This document shows, one piece after another, positions 9,877 through 19,504 of a DNA stretch of 64,000 nt. Positions within the stretch are counted from its first letter, which is position 1; each line of letters starts with the position of its first letter. The DNA lies in contig NZ_MKIN01000022.1 in assembly GCF_001938985.1 (NCBI RefSeq), forward strand, positions 682,001 through 746,000, in the 5' to 3' direction. The DNA comes from Gillisella taibaishanensis. GTDB lineage: Bacteria > Pseudomonadota > Alphaproteobacteria > Rhizobiales > Rhizobiaceae. The position numbers were made by a program, and so were the translations under genes. The notes beneath the pieces are model-generated. The model searched no databases. It saw only the letters and a list, made by a program, of their open reading frames with translations, and was not told where the DNA came from.

Positions 9877-9939
9877 GCATCACCGGAACGGCTGTACTGT
9901 CTTTGGGCGCAGACCCACCCGGATCAAGGAGCACGCGCG

Positions 9940-11028
9940 ATGAGATTGACGATCGTGACCGATGCCTGGCATCCGCAGGTGAATGGCGTGGTCCGCTCCA
10001 TCGAAAATACCAATGCCGAGCTCGCCCGCATGGGCGTGACCGTTACTATGGTAACCCCGGCCGATTATCGCAGCATGCCGATGCCGACCTATCCGGAAAT
10101 CCGCCTGTCACTGGCAAGCCCCTGGCGCATCGCCCGGGCTATGAAGGACAGCCGTCCGGACCTCATCCATATCGCCACCGAAGGCCCACTCGGTCTTCTG
10201 GCGCGGCGCTGGTGCCTGAAGGAAGGGCTTGCCTTTTCCACCAGTTACCACACCCGTTTTCCGGAATATGTCGCAGCCCGCGCGCCGATCCCGCTCTCCT
10301 GGCTCTATGCCTATGTGCGCTGGTTTCACCGCGCCGGCGGCGCCTGCATGGTGGCCACCGAAAGCCTGAAACGCGAGCTGGAAACCAGGCGGCTTGGCAA
10401 TCTGAAGCTCTGGAGCCGAGGCATCGATACGCAGCTGTTCCAGCCGCAACCGCAGCAGCCCGATCCCTTCGGCTTGCCCCGCCCGATCTTCATGACAGTC
10501 GGCCGGGTGGCGGTGGAAAAGAACCTGCCGGCCTTTCTCGATCTCGACCTGCCCGGTTCGAAAGTCGTGGTTGGCGACGGCCCTGCCCGCGCCGATCTCG
10601 CCGCCCGCTATCCCAATGTGCTGTTTACCGGCGTCAAATTCGGCGCCGAGCTTGCCGCCGCCTATGCTGAGGCCGATGTCTTCGTGTTTCCCTCAAAGAC
10701 CGACACCTTCGGCAACACGATCCTTGAAGCACTCGCCTGCGGTGTCCCCGTCGCCGCCTTCCCGGTCACCGGCCCGATCGATATCGTCTCAGACCCCAAG
10801 GCCGGTGCGCTTAACGACGACCTGCGCACCGCGTGCCTGGAAGCGCTGACCTGCTCACGCGACAGCGCCCGGGCGCTGGCCGAGACCTTTTCCTGGTCGG
10901 CGGCCACGAAGCAATTTCTGGACAATGTGGTCGAAGCCAAGGTCAAGGGCCGGCGGCGCATGTTGATACGGCGGCTCGTGCAACGCCGGGCGCAGCGGCA
11001 GGCTGCGTCGTTGGCGGGCGATAAGTAA
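9940..11028 (+). CDS. Glycosyltransferase family 4 protein
   Basis: A 362-residue GT-B fold glycosyltransferase. The N-terminus (TIVTDAWHPQVNGVV) is typical of GT4 lipid or polyprenol glycosyltransferases such as PimB/SqdX-like enzymes. The C-terminal nucleotide-sugar site shows the E-x7-E-like segment TDTFGNTILEALACG. The likely reaction is transfer of a hexose or hexuronic acid from a nucleotide sugar to a diacylglycerol or similar acceptor at the inner membrane. Agrobacterium has a related enzyme making glucuronosyl diacylglycerol, but this sequence alone does not fix donor or acceptor. The start is ATG 9940 after CAAGGAGCACGCGCG; the frame is open 81 codons upstream without protein character. 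Confidence 0.85.
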   Translation: MRLTIVTDAWHPQVNGVVRSIENTNAELARMGVTVTMVTPADYRSMPMPTYPEIRLSLASPWRIARAMKDSRPDLIHIATEGPLGLLARRWCLKEGLAFSTSYHTRFPEYVAARAPIPLSWLYAYVRWFHRAGGACMVATESLKRELETRRLGNLKLWSRGIDTQLFQPQPQQPDPFGLPRPIFMTVGRVAVEKNLPAFLDLDLPGSKVVVGDGPARADLAARYPNVLFTGVKFGAELAAAYAEADVFVFPSKTDTFGNTILEALACGVPVAAFPVTGPIDIVSDPKAGALNDDLRTACLEALTCSRDSARALAETFSWSAATKQFLDNVVEAKVKGRRRMLIRRLVQRRAQRQAASLAGDK

Positions 11029-11056
11029 CGGCCAGAACCAAGCTTTTGAGAGCAGC

Positions 11057-11271
11057 ACCCCTCATCCGGCTGCCGCCACCTTCTCCCCACAAGGGGGAGA
11101 AGGAGAGATGCCGCACCGTTTTCACATCACTACTGCTACAGCGTGCTTAGTGCGTCTTATAAAACGTACGCCCACTGAAAAGACCTTGAGGAAGCCGCAG
11201 CGCTTATGACTGTCCCTCGCCCCCTTGTGGGAGACGGGTGCCGAGCGAAGCGGAGGCAGGGTGAGGGGTTT
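11057..11271. repeat. Intergenic repeats: two family 1 modules flanking a family 3 hairpin
   Basis: Family 1 modules lie at 11057-11109 and, inverted, 11213-11271. Between them, 11130-11180 carries the 'TACAGCG...GCGTCTTATAAAACG' motif also seen near 38836-38872 and 44165-44222 (family 3). The stretch separates the convergent glycosyltransferase and der genes, and no coding signal is seen in it. Confidence 0.75.
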
Positions 11272-11306
11272 GTCGAGCACTACGCCTAACATCCCCGCCC
11301 CAAAAA

Positions 11307-12725
11307 TCACCGCTTCTTGCGCTTGCCCTCGAACGGGTTTTCCGACGCCTTCAGATGAATGCGGATCGGCACGCCGGGCATGGTGAAATCGGCGCGCAGG
11401 CCATTGGTGAGATAGCGGATATAGCTTTCCGGCAAGGCGTCGGGTCGGGTGCAGGAAATCATGAAGGCTGGCGGACGGGCCTTGACCTGGGTCATGTATT
11501 TCAGCTTCAGCCGGCGACCGGAGACGGCCGGTGGCGGATGCTGGACCTGCACGCTATCGAGCCAGCGATTGAGCTTGGCTGTGGAGATGCGCTTGTTCCA
11601 CACCATGTCGGTGTCGATGATCGATTGCATCAGCTTGTCGAGTGCGTAGCCGGTCTGGCCGGACATCGGCACGGCGCGAATGCCGCGCGCCTGCGGCAGC
11701 AGCCGCTCGGTCTTCTCACGCAGGTCAGCCAGTACCGCCTGCGGGTCTTCCACCAGGTCCCATTTATTGAAGGCGAGCACGGCGGCACGGCCCTCGCGTA
11801 GCACCAGATCGACAATCTGGATATCCTGCTTTTCGAATGGAATGGTGGCGTCGAACACGATGACCACGGTTTCGGCAAAGCGAATGGCGCGCAGCGTGTC
11901 GGCAACCGACAGCTTTTCCAGCTTCTCGATTACCCTCGCCTTGCGGCGCATGCCCGCAGTGTCGAACATCTTGATGGTACGGCCGCGCCAGTCCCATTCC
12001 ACCGAGATGGAATCGCGGGTAATGCCCGCCTCCGGGCCGGTCAGCAGCCGGTCTTCGCCGAGAAAACGGTTGATCAGCGTCGACTTGCCGGCATTGGGCC
12101 GCCCAACGATCGCCACGCGCAGCGGCTTGGTGTCGTCATAGGCGGGCTCGTCGTCCTCATCCCCATCCTCGGTCGGCCGAAGCACGATATCGGTCTCGGC
12201 TTCGTCGTCATCCTCGGGAAAGGCCCGCTCTTCGCCCAGCGCCTCGACGATAGCGTCGCGCAGGTCGATCATGCCCTGGCCGTGTTCAGCCGAAATCGGC
12301 ACCGGCTCGCCAAGGCCAAGTGTGAAGGCATCGTAGAAACCACCGTCCGAGCCGCGTGCTTCCGACTTGTTGGCCACCAGCACAACGGGCTTGCCGCGCT
12401 TGCGCAGCATGTCGGCCAGCGTCTTGTCGACATGGGTCAGGCCCATTTTCGCGTCGACCACGAACAGCGACAGATCGGCCTCGTCGATGGCGATCTCCGT
12501 TTGGGCGCGCATGCGGCCTTCCAGCGTATCGGCGCCCGCCTCTTCAAGCCCGGCGGTGTCGATGATCTGGAAACGCAGGTCGATCAGCTTGGCTTCGCCC
12601 GGCCGCCGGTCGCGGGTGACGCCGGGGGTGTCATCGACAAGCGCCAGCTTCTTGCCAACCAGACGGTTGAACAAGGTGGACTTGCCGACATTGGGGCGGC
12701 CGACGATGGCGACGGTAAAGCTCAT
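11307..12725 (-). CDS. der: Ribosome-associated GTPase Der (EngA)
   Basis: A 472-residue essential GTPase with two G domains in tandem, needed for 50S ribosome assembly. The first domain shows GRPNVGKST near residue 8, DTPGV and NKSE. The second shows GRPNAGKST after an acidic linker, then DTAGMRRK and NKWD, and the C-terminal KH-like domain ends in a basic KRKKR tail. The length is normal. It lies downstream of the YfgM-like gene on the same strand, matching the conserved yfgM-der neighbourhood, although the bamB gene often found between them is missing here. Confidence 0.97.
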   Translation of the reverse strand: MSFTVAIVGRPNVGKSTLFNRLVGKKLALVDDTPGVTRDRRPGEAKLIDLRFQIIDTAGLEEAGADTLEGRMRAQTEIAIDEADLSLFVVDAKMGLTHVDKTLADMLRKRGKPVVLVANKSEARGSDGGFYDAFTLGLGEPVPISAEHGQGMIDLRDAIVEALGEERAFPEDDDEAETDIVLRPTEDGDEDDEPAYDDTKPLRVAIVGRPNAGKSTLINRFLGEDRLLTGPEAGITRDSISVEWDWRGRTIKMFDTAGMRRKARVIEKLEKLSVADTLRAIRFAETVVIVFDATIPFEKQDIQIVDLVLREGRAAVLAFNKWDLVEDPQAVLADLREKTERLLPQARGIRAVPMSGQTGYALDKLMQSIIDTDMVWNKRISTAKLNRWLDSVQVQHPPPAVSGRRLKLKYMTQVKARPPAFMISCTRPDALPESYIRYLTNGLRADFTMPGVPIRIHLKASENPFEGKRKKR

Positions 12726-12777
12726 GATTGGTATCCGGTTCTATGCGGCCCGTCTTCGAGCAGGCCTTGAAACAGTA

Positions 12778-12824
12778 GCGCATCGGCCTGGAAATCGCGA
12801 AGCGTTTTCAGGCCGATGCGTAAG
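12778..12824. repeat. Inverted repeat between yfgM-like gene and der
   Basis: GCGCATCGGCCTG pairs with TCAGGCCGATGCG across an 18-20 base loop, giving a stem of about 12 base pairs. It lies between two same-strand genes and may limit readthrough or stabilise one mRNA end. It is probably a copy of an intergenic repeat, but no second copy was noticed in the window. Confidence 0.5.
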
Positions 12825-12899
12825 ATTTGGTCAGTCATTTTTGCCGCTCTGCGCTCTGTCCCAGCAATTAAGAGGACATAGGCACCAGCACTGTCTTAC

Positions 12900-13571
12900 T
12901 CAGGGCGCCTTGCCGGCGGCAGCGATATTGTCCAGCATGATCTGGGCGCGGTTGGCGACATTGCGCGGCGCTTCAGGATCCTCGGTGATCTGCTGGAACC
13001 ACTCGCGGGCGCGCTCCATCTGGCCAGCCTTGTAGGCGGCAAGACCGAGTGCCTCGCGGGCGGAGTGGCGCAGACCCTGGGTGGGGGTCGCCAGCGCTTC
13101 GACTTCGGCAGACACCTGGTCATAGGTGCCGTTGTCGATCAGCAGCCAGGCGGCGCGGATATGCGAGACGTCACGAATGACCTGCGGAACGCTATTGTCC
13201 TTGCCGATGGCCGTGAAGGCATCGATGGCAGCCTTGGCATCGCCCTTTTCGGCCATGAGGCTCGCAGCACGCAGCCGCGCCAGCACCGGATAGGCACCAA
13301 AGCCGTCCTTCTCGAGATCGGTCAGCGCCTTCAGCGCCTCATCATTCTTGCCATCGGAGGCAAGCTTGGTCGCGGCCAGGAAGCGGTCACCGGACTTGGA
13401 GGAGCGGTCGTCGGTATAGTAATCGTAGAGACGATAGCCGGCAGTGCCGACCACGATCAGCACCGCAATGCCGATAAACAACGGCCCCAGACGCCGCCAG
13501 ACGCGCTGCATCTGTTCGGAGCGAAGCTCGTCATTGACTTCGCGGATAAAGCTGTCGTTCTGATCTGCCAT
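12900..13571 (-). CDS. YfgM-like TPR membrane protein (periplasmic chaperone/ancillary SecYEG partner type)
   Basis: A 223-residue protein with a short cytoplasmic head (SFIREVNDELRSEQMQRVWRR), one transmembrane helix at about residues 29-48, and a periplasmic region of TPR-like helices. This is the layout of YfgM, an inner-membrane protein that works with the Sec translocon and periplasmic chaperones in E. coli. The next gene on the strand is der, as in many proteobacteria. ATG 13571 is preferred over GTG 13574 one codon upstream. No enzymatic motif is present. Confidence 0.8.
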   Translation of the reverse strand: MADQNDSFIREVNDELRSEQMQRVWRRLGPLFIGIAVLIVVGTAGYRLYDYYTDDRSSKSGDRFLAATKLASDGKNDEALKALTDLEKDGFGAYPVLARLRAASLMAEKGDAKAAIDAFTAIGKDNSVPQVIRDVSHIRAAWLLIDNGTYDQVSAEVEALATPTQGLRHSAREALGLAAYKAGQMERAREWFQQITEDPEAPRNVANRAQIMLDNIAAAGKAP

Positions 13572-13693
13572 CACATCGTCCGGGTATTGGGGCTTGTCGC
13601 GTATTTAAGAATAGAGTGCGCCTTCTACCCGATTTTTCAGGCATTGTAAGGGGGCGGAGCGCAAATCCCCACTCCGCCACCCGAAATGTGCCA

Positions 13694-14272
13694 TTACATC
13701 GGCAGCGGCGACACGCCGATCAGCAATTCATGCAGTTTCAGCACGATGGCAACGTAGGCGACGAGACCGATCACCACGGCGTAGAGATCGTATTTTGCCG
13801 AGACGAAAGGCGCCCGCGTCAAAAGCCCGGCGCGCTCGCGGCGCTTCAGCGAAATTCGTGTGATCACGCCCCAGGCGAGGAATGTGCCAAATAGCAAGAT
13901 CGAGCGCAGGTCACCGTTGGACAGCAGGTGAGCAAGGGCCCAGATCTTCACAGACAGCACCATGGGATGCTTGGTCTTGGTGGCGATATGGCCAGCCGGC
14001 ATCAGGCTGGCCACAAGACAGATCACCGCAAACAGCATCAGCGTCAGCGTCAGGTGCGTCATGCCTTTTGGCGGGTACCAGACGTCGATAAACGGCGAAA
14101 TGCTGTAGCCGTAAACGACAAGGGCAAGGCCGATAAGGGAAATGACAGAGAAAATTCCACGCCAGCGGTTCGCCCCAAAGCGCGCTACCAGCGCATCGTG
14201 CTGGCGCGGCGCGAAGGTCGGCATGAGATGCAAGACAGGAAAGATAATCAAACCAATGATCAGAATAAGCAT
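13694..14272 (-). CDS. NnrU family membrane protein
   Basis: A 192-residue integral membrane protein with about six hydrophobic segments and the NnrU signature HPMVLSVKIWALAHLLSNGD. NnrU relatives occur with denitrification genes in some species and with cyclopropane/terpenoid genes in others; the biochemical role is unsettled. The start ATG 14272 (MLILIIGLII) is preferred over the longer frame start at 14293 because the hydrophobic N-terminus begins there. No nitrogen-oxide genes are nearby, so a housekeeping membrane role is more likely in this organism. Confidence 0.85.
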   Translation of the reverse strand: MLILIIGLIIFPVLHLMPTFAPRQHDALVARFGANRWRGIFSVISLIGLALVVYGYSISPFIDVWYPPKGMTHLTLTLMLFAVICLVASLMPAGHIATKTKHPMVLSVKIWALAHLLSNGDLRSILLFGTFLAWGVITRISLKRRERAGLLTRAPFVSAKYDLYAVVIGLVAYVAIVLKLHELLIGVSPLPM

Positions 14273-14470
14273 GGAGCAACCCCGCGATGACAATGGCTTA
14301 GAGATAGCTCCTCTCCCCAGTCTTGACCAGCCTGCATATCAGGGCGGAAATGTGGGACTGAGCGAAGGAAGGCGACCGGCGCCCGTTTCAGCACCGGCCG
14401 CCATTCCCCACCAAAGCTTCGCCGCATTTGCCTTCCATGCAGCGGCATCGCTCACGACAGGGTTGTTCGC

Positions 14471-15508
14471 TTGGCTTCGTTTCGCTTTTTCTCCCTCACC
14501 CCCGCCTGGCTTCTGGCCGCTGGCGTCTGCCTTTCTGGCCCCGCCCTGGCCGAAAACGCCAGCACCACGGCCCATAAGCCAAAGCAATTGCTGCTGATTT
14601 CCTTCGACGGTGCCGCAGACAACAGGCTTTGGGAGAGAAGCGGCGAGATCGCCCGGAAAGCGAACGCGCATTTCACCTACTTCCTGTCCTGCACCACGCT
14701 GATTGCCCGTGGCCCGGCGTCGAAAGCCTATCAGGCGCCGGGCGAGAAGCCGGGTAAATCCAATGTCGGCTTTGCCCCCGACGAGGCCGATGCCGCAGCA
14801 AGGCTTGGCCACATCTGGCAGGCGCATCAGGAAGGCCATGACATATCGAGCCATGCCTGCGGCCATTTCGATGGCAAGGACTGGAGCGAGGCTGATTGGA
14901 CCGCAGAGTTCTCGACGTTCAAGGCGGTACTGGCGAGCGCCTGGCAGAAGAACGGCGTCGGCGACAAGCAGCCTGATGGCTGGCAGGATTTCGTGAAGAC
15001 CGGCATCAAGGGCTTTCGCGCACCTTATCTCTCCACCAGCAAGGGCATGGTGGCAGCTGAAAAGAAGGCGGGCTTCGTCTACGATGCCAGCCTCGTCACC
15101 AAAGGCCCGCTACCACCGGAAAAGGATGGCGCGCTGTCGCGCTTCGGCCTGCCGCTCATCCCGGAAGGTCCGGGCGACAGGCCAATCATCGGCATGGATT
15201 ATAACCTGTTCGTGCGCCACTCCGCCGGCTTCGACAACCCATCGAAAAGCGCCGAATTTGAAGACCGCACCTACCAGGCCTTCAAGACCGCGTTTGAGGC
15301 GCAGTACAGTGGCGACCGCCACCCCATGCAATTCGGCTTCCACTTCGTGCTGATGAACGGCGGCGCCTATTGGCGGGCGATGGAACGGTTGGTGTCAGAG
15401 GTCTGCCACCGCGAAGACGTTGCCTGCGTCAGCTATTCTGAAGCCGTGACCATGCTGGAACAGCAAAACGAAAACGGCCGGAAAAATCCGGCCGGGTCTT
15501 CGTTTTAG
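14471..15508 (+). CDS. Secreted polysaccharide deacetylase-like protein
   Basis: A 345-residue protein with a clear signal peptide ending ALA near residue 27, read from TTG 14471. A NodB-like fold is suggested by ISFDGAADN (first Asp of motif 1), SSHACGHFDG (paired His of motif 2) and RAPYLSTSKG (motif 3). Such enzymes remove acetyl groups from N-acetylglucosamine polymers outside the membrane. The second Asp of motif 1 is not in its usual place, so activity is not certain. No ATG in frame precedes the signal peptide. The gene converges on the BacA/SbmA gene, and the two share a terminator hairpin that overlaps this gene's last codons. Confidence 0.7.
   Translation: MASFRFFSLTPAWLLAAGVCLSGPALAENASTTAHKPKQLLLISFDGAADNRLWERSGEIARKANAHFTYFLSCTTLIARGPASKAYQAPGEKPGKSNVGFAPDEADAAARLGHIWQAHQEGHDISSHACGHFDGKDWSEADWTAEFSTFKAVLASAWQKNGVGDKQPDGWQDFVKTGIKGFRAPYLSTSKGMVAAEKKAGFVYDASLVTKGPLPPEKDGALSRFGLPLIPEGPGDRPIIGMDYNLFVRHSAGFDNPSKSAEFEDRTYQAFKTAFEAQYSGDRHPMQFGFHFVLMNGGAYWRAMERLVSEVCHREDVACVSYSEAVTMLEQQNENGRKNPAGSSF
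15475..15506. terminator. Bidirectional hairpin terminator overlapping the deacetylase 3' end
   Basis: CGGCCGGA / TCCGGCCG with a four-base loop lies at 15475-15494. On the minus strand the stem is followed by GTTTTCGTTTT, a good terminator for the BacA/SbmA gene. On the plus strand GGGTCTTCGTTTT follows. The hairpin lies inside the deacetylase coding region. Confidence 0.65.
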
Positions 15509-15523
15509 ATCGATAGCTGAAGA

Positions 15524-16807
15524 TCAATAAGGCTTGTCGGCCGCGATCTCGCCGTCGCTTTCTTCGCGCGCCAGATAGCGCTGGTCGATCTCAGGCAGCG
15601 GCTGATCATCGATGGCCGCCTCAAACGCTTTCAGACGCTTATGGATCGAGAGCAGTTCGATGATCGTGGTCCAGGCTGAAACCAAGTATTGGAAAGAGCT
15701 GCTGACAGCTTCAAACGCTGTCCGAATCTGCTGGTAGATGCCGTAGGTTATTGCCCCAGCAACGATGGTCGGAACCAGCATGAATACCAAGAATAGAGCA
15801 TCCGCTTGCACATAGAAGTAGCGTGCGACGTTGAAGTAGAGATAGTGGAAATACATCCTGAAATAATTTTTCCGAACATTGCTGAAAAGCGCCTTCACAG
15901 TTGGTGGCTGTGCACGATCGGCGTGGTCCTCACCGTAGACCAGTTCCTTGCGGTAGGCGGCCTCGACACGTTGATTACGAAAATTCAACCCGGGAAGCTT
16001 GATCCCAACGACAGCCAGCAAAACAGTGCCAAAAACTGACCAGAACAAAGCGAGCCAAAACAAGGAATGCGGTATAGCACCAAAGAAGGGAAGAGAAGTT
16101 ACGTAGGAGGACAGACCAAATAAGATTGGCAAAAACACAGCCAACGTCATTACCGAGTTTATCAGGCTGATCCCAAGCGTCTCAAGCGTAGACGCAAACC
16201 GCATCGTGTCTTCCTGGACGCGCTGCGAAGCCCCTTCGATGTGGCGCAGCTTCTCCCATTTCGACATGTAGAAGTTGTTCATCGCCGTGCGCCAGCGGAA
16301 AATATAATGGCTCGTGAAGAAGTCCGTGAGGATAGACACGAACATGCTGAGAAAGGCGATGTAGGCAAAAACGATCATCAGATCATAGAAGTTCTCGACC
16401 GTAATCCCAGGCTTTTTGGCCAGCGCATTCTGAAGCAGGTCCCCGAACGGACGGCGCCAATTATTGATCACAACAGAAATCTGAACGCCAAAATAGGTGA
16501 CCAGAATGATCAGCATCGACCCCCACACCGACCAGACTTTCCATTCATGATCCCAGGCAATAAACGTCCAGGCCAGACCGAACACGCCAAGCGACACCAT
16601 AAGATAGCTGTAGAACCACAAATTCTCCGGCATTAGAAAATAGGTGAGGTCATAAGGTTCCGCCGTGCCTTCAGGCGACACGAAACCGAGGCTTGCGCCC
16701 AGCCCCTCAGCAAACAAATACCAGCCGAAGATGGCAACGAGCGTCCAGACTAGAGCCGAGGTGAAGAACAGTTTCGGCTTGGGGAAGAAGGAATGAAACA
16801 CAGGCAA
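15524..16807 (-). CDS. bacA: SbmA/BacA family peptide transporter
   Basis: A 427-residue inner-membrane protein with about seven hydrophobic segments, homologous to SbmA/BacA proton-driven importers of antimicrobial peptides and, in rhizobia, of nodule cysteine-rich peptides. Family features include the N-terminal FHSFFPKPKLFF stretch, the central FRWRTAMNNFYM and RIxGASQRVQED-like segment (here HIEGASQRVQEDT), and the C-terminal STIIELLSIHKRL-like helix. The length is normal (about 405-430). It is monocistronic and separated from the MFS gene upstream. The symbol bacA is given by family; whether it supports symbiosis is not shown by the sequence. Confidence 0.9.
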   Translation of the reverse strand: MPVFHSFFPKPKLFFTSALVWTLVAIFGWYLFAEGLGASLGFVSPEGTAEPYDLTYFLMPENLWFYSYLMVSLGVFGLAWTFIAWDHEWKVWSVWGSMLIILVTYFGVQISVVINNWRRPFGDLLQNALAKKPGITVENFYDLMIVFAYIAFLSMFVSILTDFFTSHYIFRWRTAMNNFYMSKWEKLRHIEGASQRVQEDTMRFASTLETLGISLINSVMTLAVFLPILFGLSSYVTSLPFFGAIPHSLFWLALFWSVFGTVLLAVVGIKLPGLNFRNQRVEAAYRKELVYGEDHADRAQPPTVKALFSNVRKNYFRMYFHYLYFNVARYFYVQADALFLVFMLVPTIVAGAITYGIYQQIRTAFEAVSSSFQYLVSAWTTIIELLSIHKRLKAFEAAIDDQPLPEIDQRYLAREESDGEIAADKPY

Positions 16808-16914
16808 TTCCCATAAGATGAGGCCAGGATGTGATCGGGCAAACTATGCCAGAAGCCGCAGTGCAGCAATGGCGCAGATACCACCTTAACGATTTGTAAT
16901 CGCTGCAAAGGTCG

Positions 16915-18111
16915 TCATACCGTCTTTCTCCACAGGCTTGCGGCCAGAATGAGGCTGGCGAGCAGCACGGCACCGGCCACGAGGCTTGGCAGGGCAAAGC
17001 TGCGGCTGGTGGCCGCAAGCCAGCCGGCAGCAAGAGGACCGATCGTCTGGCCGATGCCGAAGGCGACAGTCATGATCGACAGAGCCTTGCGGGGGCTTGC
17101 CGGCACAAGGTGTCTCGCCAGGCGCAGGCCATAGGCTGTAATCGCCATGAAGGTCGCGCCGAGAAGCGTGGCCCCGGTCAGCGGTGCGGCTATGCCCGGC
17201 AGGCCGACCGAGGCAAAGACACCAACCGCCGCCAGAAGCAGTGCGAGACTGTAGGCTCCGAAGAGCCCGAGCCGGCCGAGCACCGGGCGCCAGGCAAACA
17301 GCGAGACCGCCGCCATGATGCCCGCCAGAAACCAGGAGAGAAATTCTGCCACCGGACCGGCGTGGGCCATGCGTGCCATGGTGACGATGAACGTGGCGGT
17401 GATCACATAGCCGAAACCGAACAGGCCATAGGAGGCAAACAGCAGCAGAAACGACCGGCTCCAGGCGAGCGGCGGCTCCTTTTCATGGCGGACCGCGCTT
17501 TTGCCAGGGGCAGGCAACAGCCGGCGGACGGCGAGAAAGATCAAGACGGTCAGCGCCGCCCCGGCCAGCCAATCGAGCCGCCAGCCGGCAAGTGCCAAGA
17601 CGCCGTCCAGGTGCGACAATCCAAACACCAGCAGCGAGGAGGCTGCGATACCCGCGCCGACACCTCCGAAGTGGATGGATTGCGCCTGTTCGCCTGTTCT
17701 CGGGTCCGCTTGTAAGCCGACATGGGCAAGCACAATAGCGCTGGTGAAGATCATCGCGAATGCGCTCGCCACACCGGACAGGAAGCGGATGAGCATGAAC
17801 AGGCCGACATCACTCGTCAGCGCCATGGCCGCCAGAAGCAGGCTGGTTGTCAAAAGCGACAATAGGGCCAGCCACCGCTCGCGTCCGGCGGCCCAGCCCT
17901 GCCCCGCCAGCACGGCTCCGGCGAGATAGCCGAGAAAATTGGCCGCAGCGATCAGCCCGGCATCATCGGGACGCAAATGTAGGTCTGCCATCATGCCCGG
18001 CAGAATCGGGGTGAAGGAAAAGCGGCCGAACCCCATGGCCGCAGCCATGGCCAGCGCCCCAGCAAAGGCGACGGACGGAAAACGACGATGGCGGGTAGGT
18101 AGGACGGTCAT
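16915..18111 (-). CDS. YbfB/YjiJ family MFS transporter
   Basis: A 398-residue major facilitator protein with about 12 transmembrane segments. The opening GALAMAAAMGFGRFSFTPILPGM is the hallmark of the YbfB/YjiJ branch. The substrate is unknown, and the branch includes predicted drug or metabolite exporters. It is a single gene lying between bacA and a small conserved ORF on the opposite strand. Start ATG 18111 is the only one that keeps the first helix complete. Confidence 0.85.
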   Translation of the reverse strand: MTVLPTRHRRFPSVAFAGALAMAAAMGFGRFSFTPILPGMMADLHLRPDDAGLIAAANFLGYLAGAVLAGQGWAAGRERWLALLSLLTTSLLLAAMALTSDVGLFMLIRFLSGVASAFAMIFTSAIVLAHVGLQADPRTGEQAQSIHFGGVGAGIAASSLLVFGLSHLDGVLALAGWRLDWLAGAALTVLIFLAVRRLLPAPGKSAVRHEKEPPLAWSRSFLLLFASYGLFGFGYVITATFIVTMARMAHAGPVAEFLSWFLAGIMAAVSLFAWRPVLGRLGLFGAYSLALLLAAVGVFASVGLPGIAAPLTGATLLGATFMAITAYGLRLARHLVPASPRKALSIMTVAFGIGQTIGPLAAGWLAATSRSFALPSLVAGAVLLASLILAASLWRKTV

Positions 18112-18314
18112 GCTGAGCTTATGACACCGCCGAATGCCCCGGACAAACCAAAAAAGCTGATGATGTCCTTCATCTGCGGGAATGGCTGCCGTGCTGTCGC
18201 CTCCAAATCATCCACCGAAAAATCCAGAAGGATACCGGAAACAAGGGCATCGGGCCGATTTAAATTCTCGGCTCGATGCTGTAGGGGAGGCACAAACCAT
18301 TCAAGGAGTGCATC

Positions 18315-18545
18315 ATGAGCGATCTCAGCATCAGCCAAGCCATCGACAATATCTACGCCTCGATCAACAACGACAACGAGGACATCGACCTGCATATCGC
18401 AGCACTCAAGGCCGCCATGGGGCGAGAAGGCGTCAAGGAAGCGGTGTTCGAAACCGCCAAGCTCGCCCAGCCGAACCGCCAGGGCCGCAAGATGATGCAG
18501 GCCTATTTCAAGAAGAAGGGTATCGCCGTCGGCTTTACCGGCTGA
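18315..18545 (+). CDS. Small conserved hypothetical protein (76 aa)
   Basis: A 76-residue soluble protein preceded by a strong ribosome-binding site (CAAGGAG, eight bases before ATG). It is rich in charged residues and helical in character, with an N-terminal acidic half and a basic C-terminal RQGRKMMQAYFKKKG. I do not recognise a domain. The good ribosome-binding site and the coding pattern on this strand argue that it, and not the longer frame on the opposite strand (18108-18566), is the real gene. It converges with map. Confidence 0.7.
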   Translation: MSDLSISQAIDNIYASINNDNEDIDLHIAALKAAMGREGVKEAVFETAKLAQPNRQGRKMMQAYFKKKGIAVGFTG

Positions 18546-18598
18546 GCAAATTGTCGAGATACTCATAAACTCAGACGAATGAGGATGCTGGCGGAAAC

Positions 18599-19348
18599 TT
18601 AGTCCGCCAGCGTCAGAATCAACGGCCCGTTCTTAGTCGCCACGACCGTATGCTCAAATTGCACGGTTGGCGCCTTGGGGTCGCTGTAAAGCGTCCAGGG
18701 GTCGTCGCCATCCTCGGCCCATTGACCGCCGAGTGACAGGAAGGGCTCGATGGTGAAAACCTGCCCCTCTTCCATGATCCGGGTCTCGTCCGGGTCGGCC
18801 CAGGTGGAAAGCTCGCGCGGTTCTTCATGCAGCGACCGGCCGATGCCGTGGCTGGCGAGATTGGCAATCAGCGTATAGCGGTTCTTGGCGGCAAAGGCGC
18901 CGATGGCCTGGCCGATATTGGCGAAGGGCGCGCCTGTCTTGACCTGGGTGACGCCGAGAAACAGCGCCCTTTTGCCATCGCGCAGCAGCTTGTCGATCTT
19001 CGGCTTGCCAGGCGGCACGATGAAGGAGGCGCCGGTATCACCGAAAAAGTCGTTCTTGACGCCGGATACGTCGATATTGACGAGATCGCCGCGGGCAATA
19101 ACCCGATCGCCGGGAATGCCATGCGCCACTTCCTCATTGACGCTGATGCAGGTGGCGCCGGGAAACTGGTAGCAGAATTCGGGCGCCGATTGCGCGCCAT
19201 TGTCTTCCAGCACCTTGCGACCGATCAGGTCCAGTTCGCGTGTGGTAATACCCGGCTCCAGGGCGGCGCCCATGGTCTTGACCGCCAGCGCACAGAGATA
19301 GCCGATCTCCTTCAGGTGCTGGAGTTCTTCGTCGCTGGAGATGATCAT
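18599..19348 (-). CDS. map: Methionine aminopeptidase, type I
   Basis: A 249-residue cytoplasmic enzyme that removes the N-terminal Met of nascent proteins. All metal ligands of the family are present: Asp93 (NIDVSG), Asp104 (GDTGASF), His167 (SHGIG), Glu201 (TIEPF) and Glu232 (QFEHT), and the substrate-contacting His76 (AHGIP) is there too. The length is typical for type Ia. A GGCGGA...TCCGCC hairpin overlaps the stop codon and may stop transcription. Flanking genes are unrelated. Confidence 0.96.
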   Translation of the reverse strand: MIISSDEELQHLKEIGYLCALAVKTMGAALEPGITTRELDLIGRKVLEDNGAQSAPEFCYQFPGATCISVNEEVAHGIPGDRVIARGDLVNIDVSGVKNDFFGDTGASFIVPPGKPKIDKLLRDGKRALFLGVTQVKTGAPFANIGQAIGAFAAKNRYTLIANLASHGIGRSLHEEPRELSTWADPDETRIMEEGQVFTIEPFLSLGGQWAEDGDDPWTLYSDPKAPTVQFEHTVVATKNGPLILTLAD

Positions 19349-19504
19349 AGGCAGACTTTCGAATTTGGCGCTTTTCTCGCTGCTTACGCGCCCGCCGCCA
19401 TCAGCGTCAACCCACTCCTAAAACATGCGCGATCTTTAAAATCGCTCACATGATTGAGGTCTGTGTTTTGACGCCTGTCGAGATCGCAAAACCGCGAGAC
19501 GGTT

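Noticed and set aside
14471..15508. NodB chitooligosaccharide deacetylase
   Set aside because: It has a signal peptide, lacks the second Asp of motif 1 in its usual place, and no nod genes are nearby.
18108..18566. 152-codon minus-strand frame
   Set aside because: It covers the 76-residue plus-strand gene, which has a strong ribosome site; the minus frame has none.
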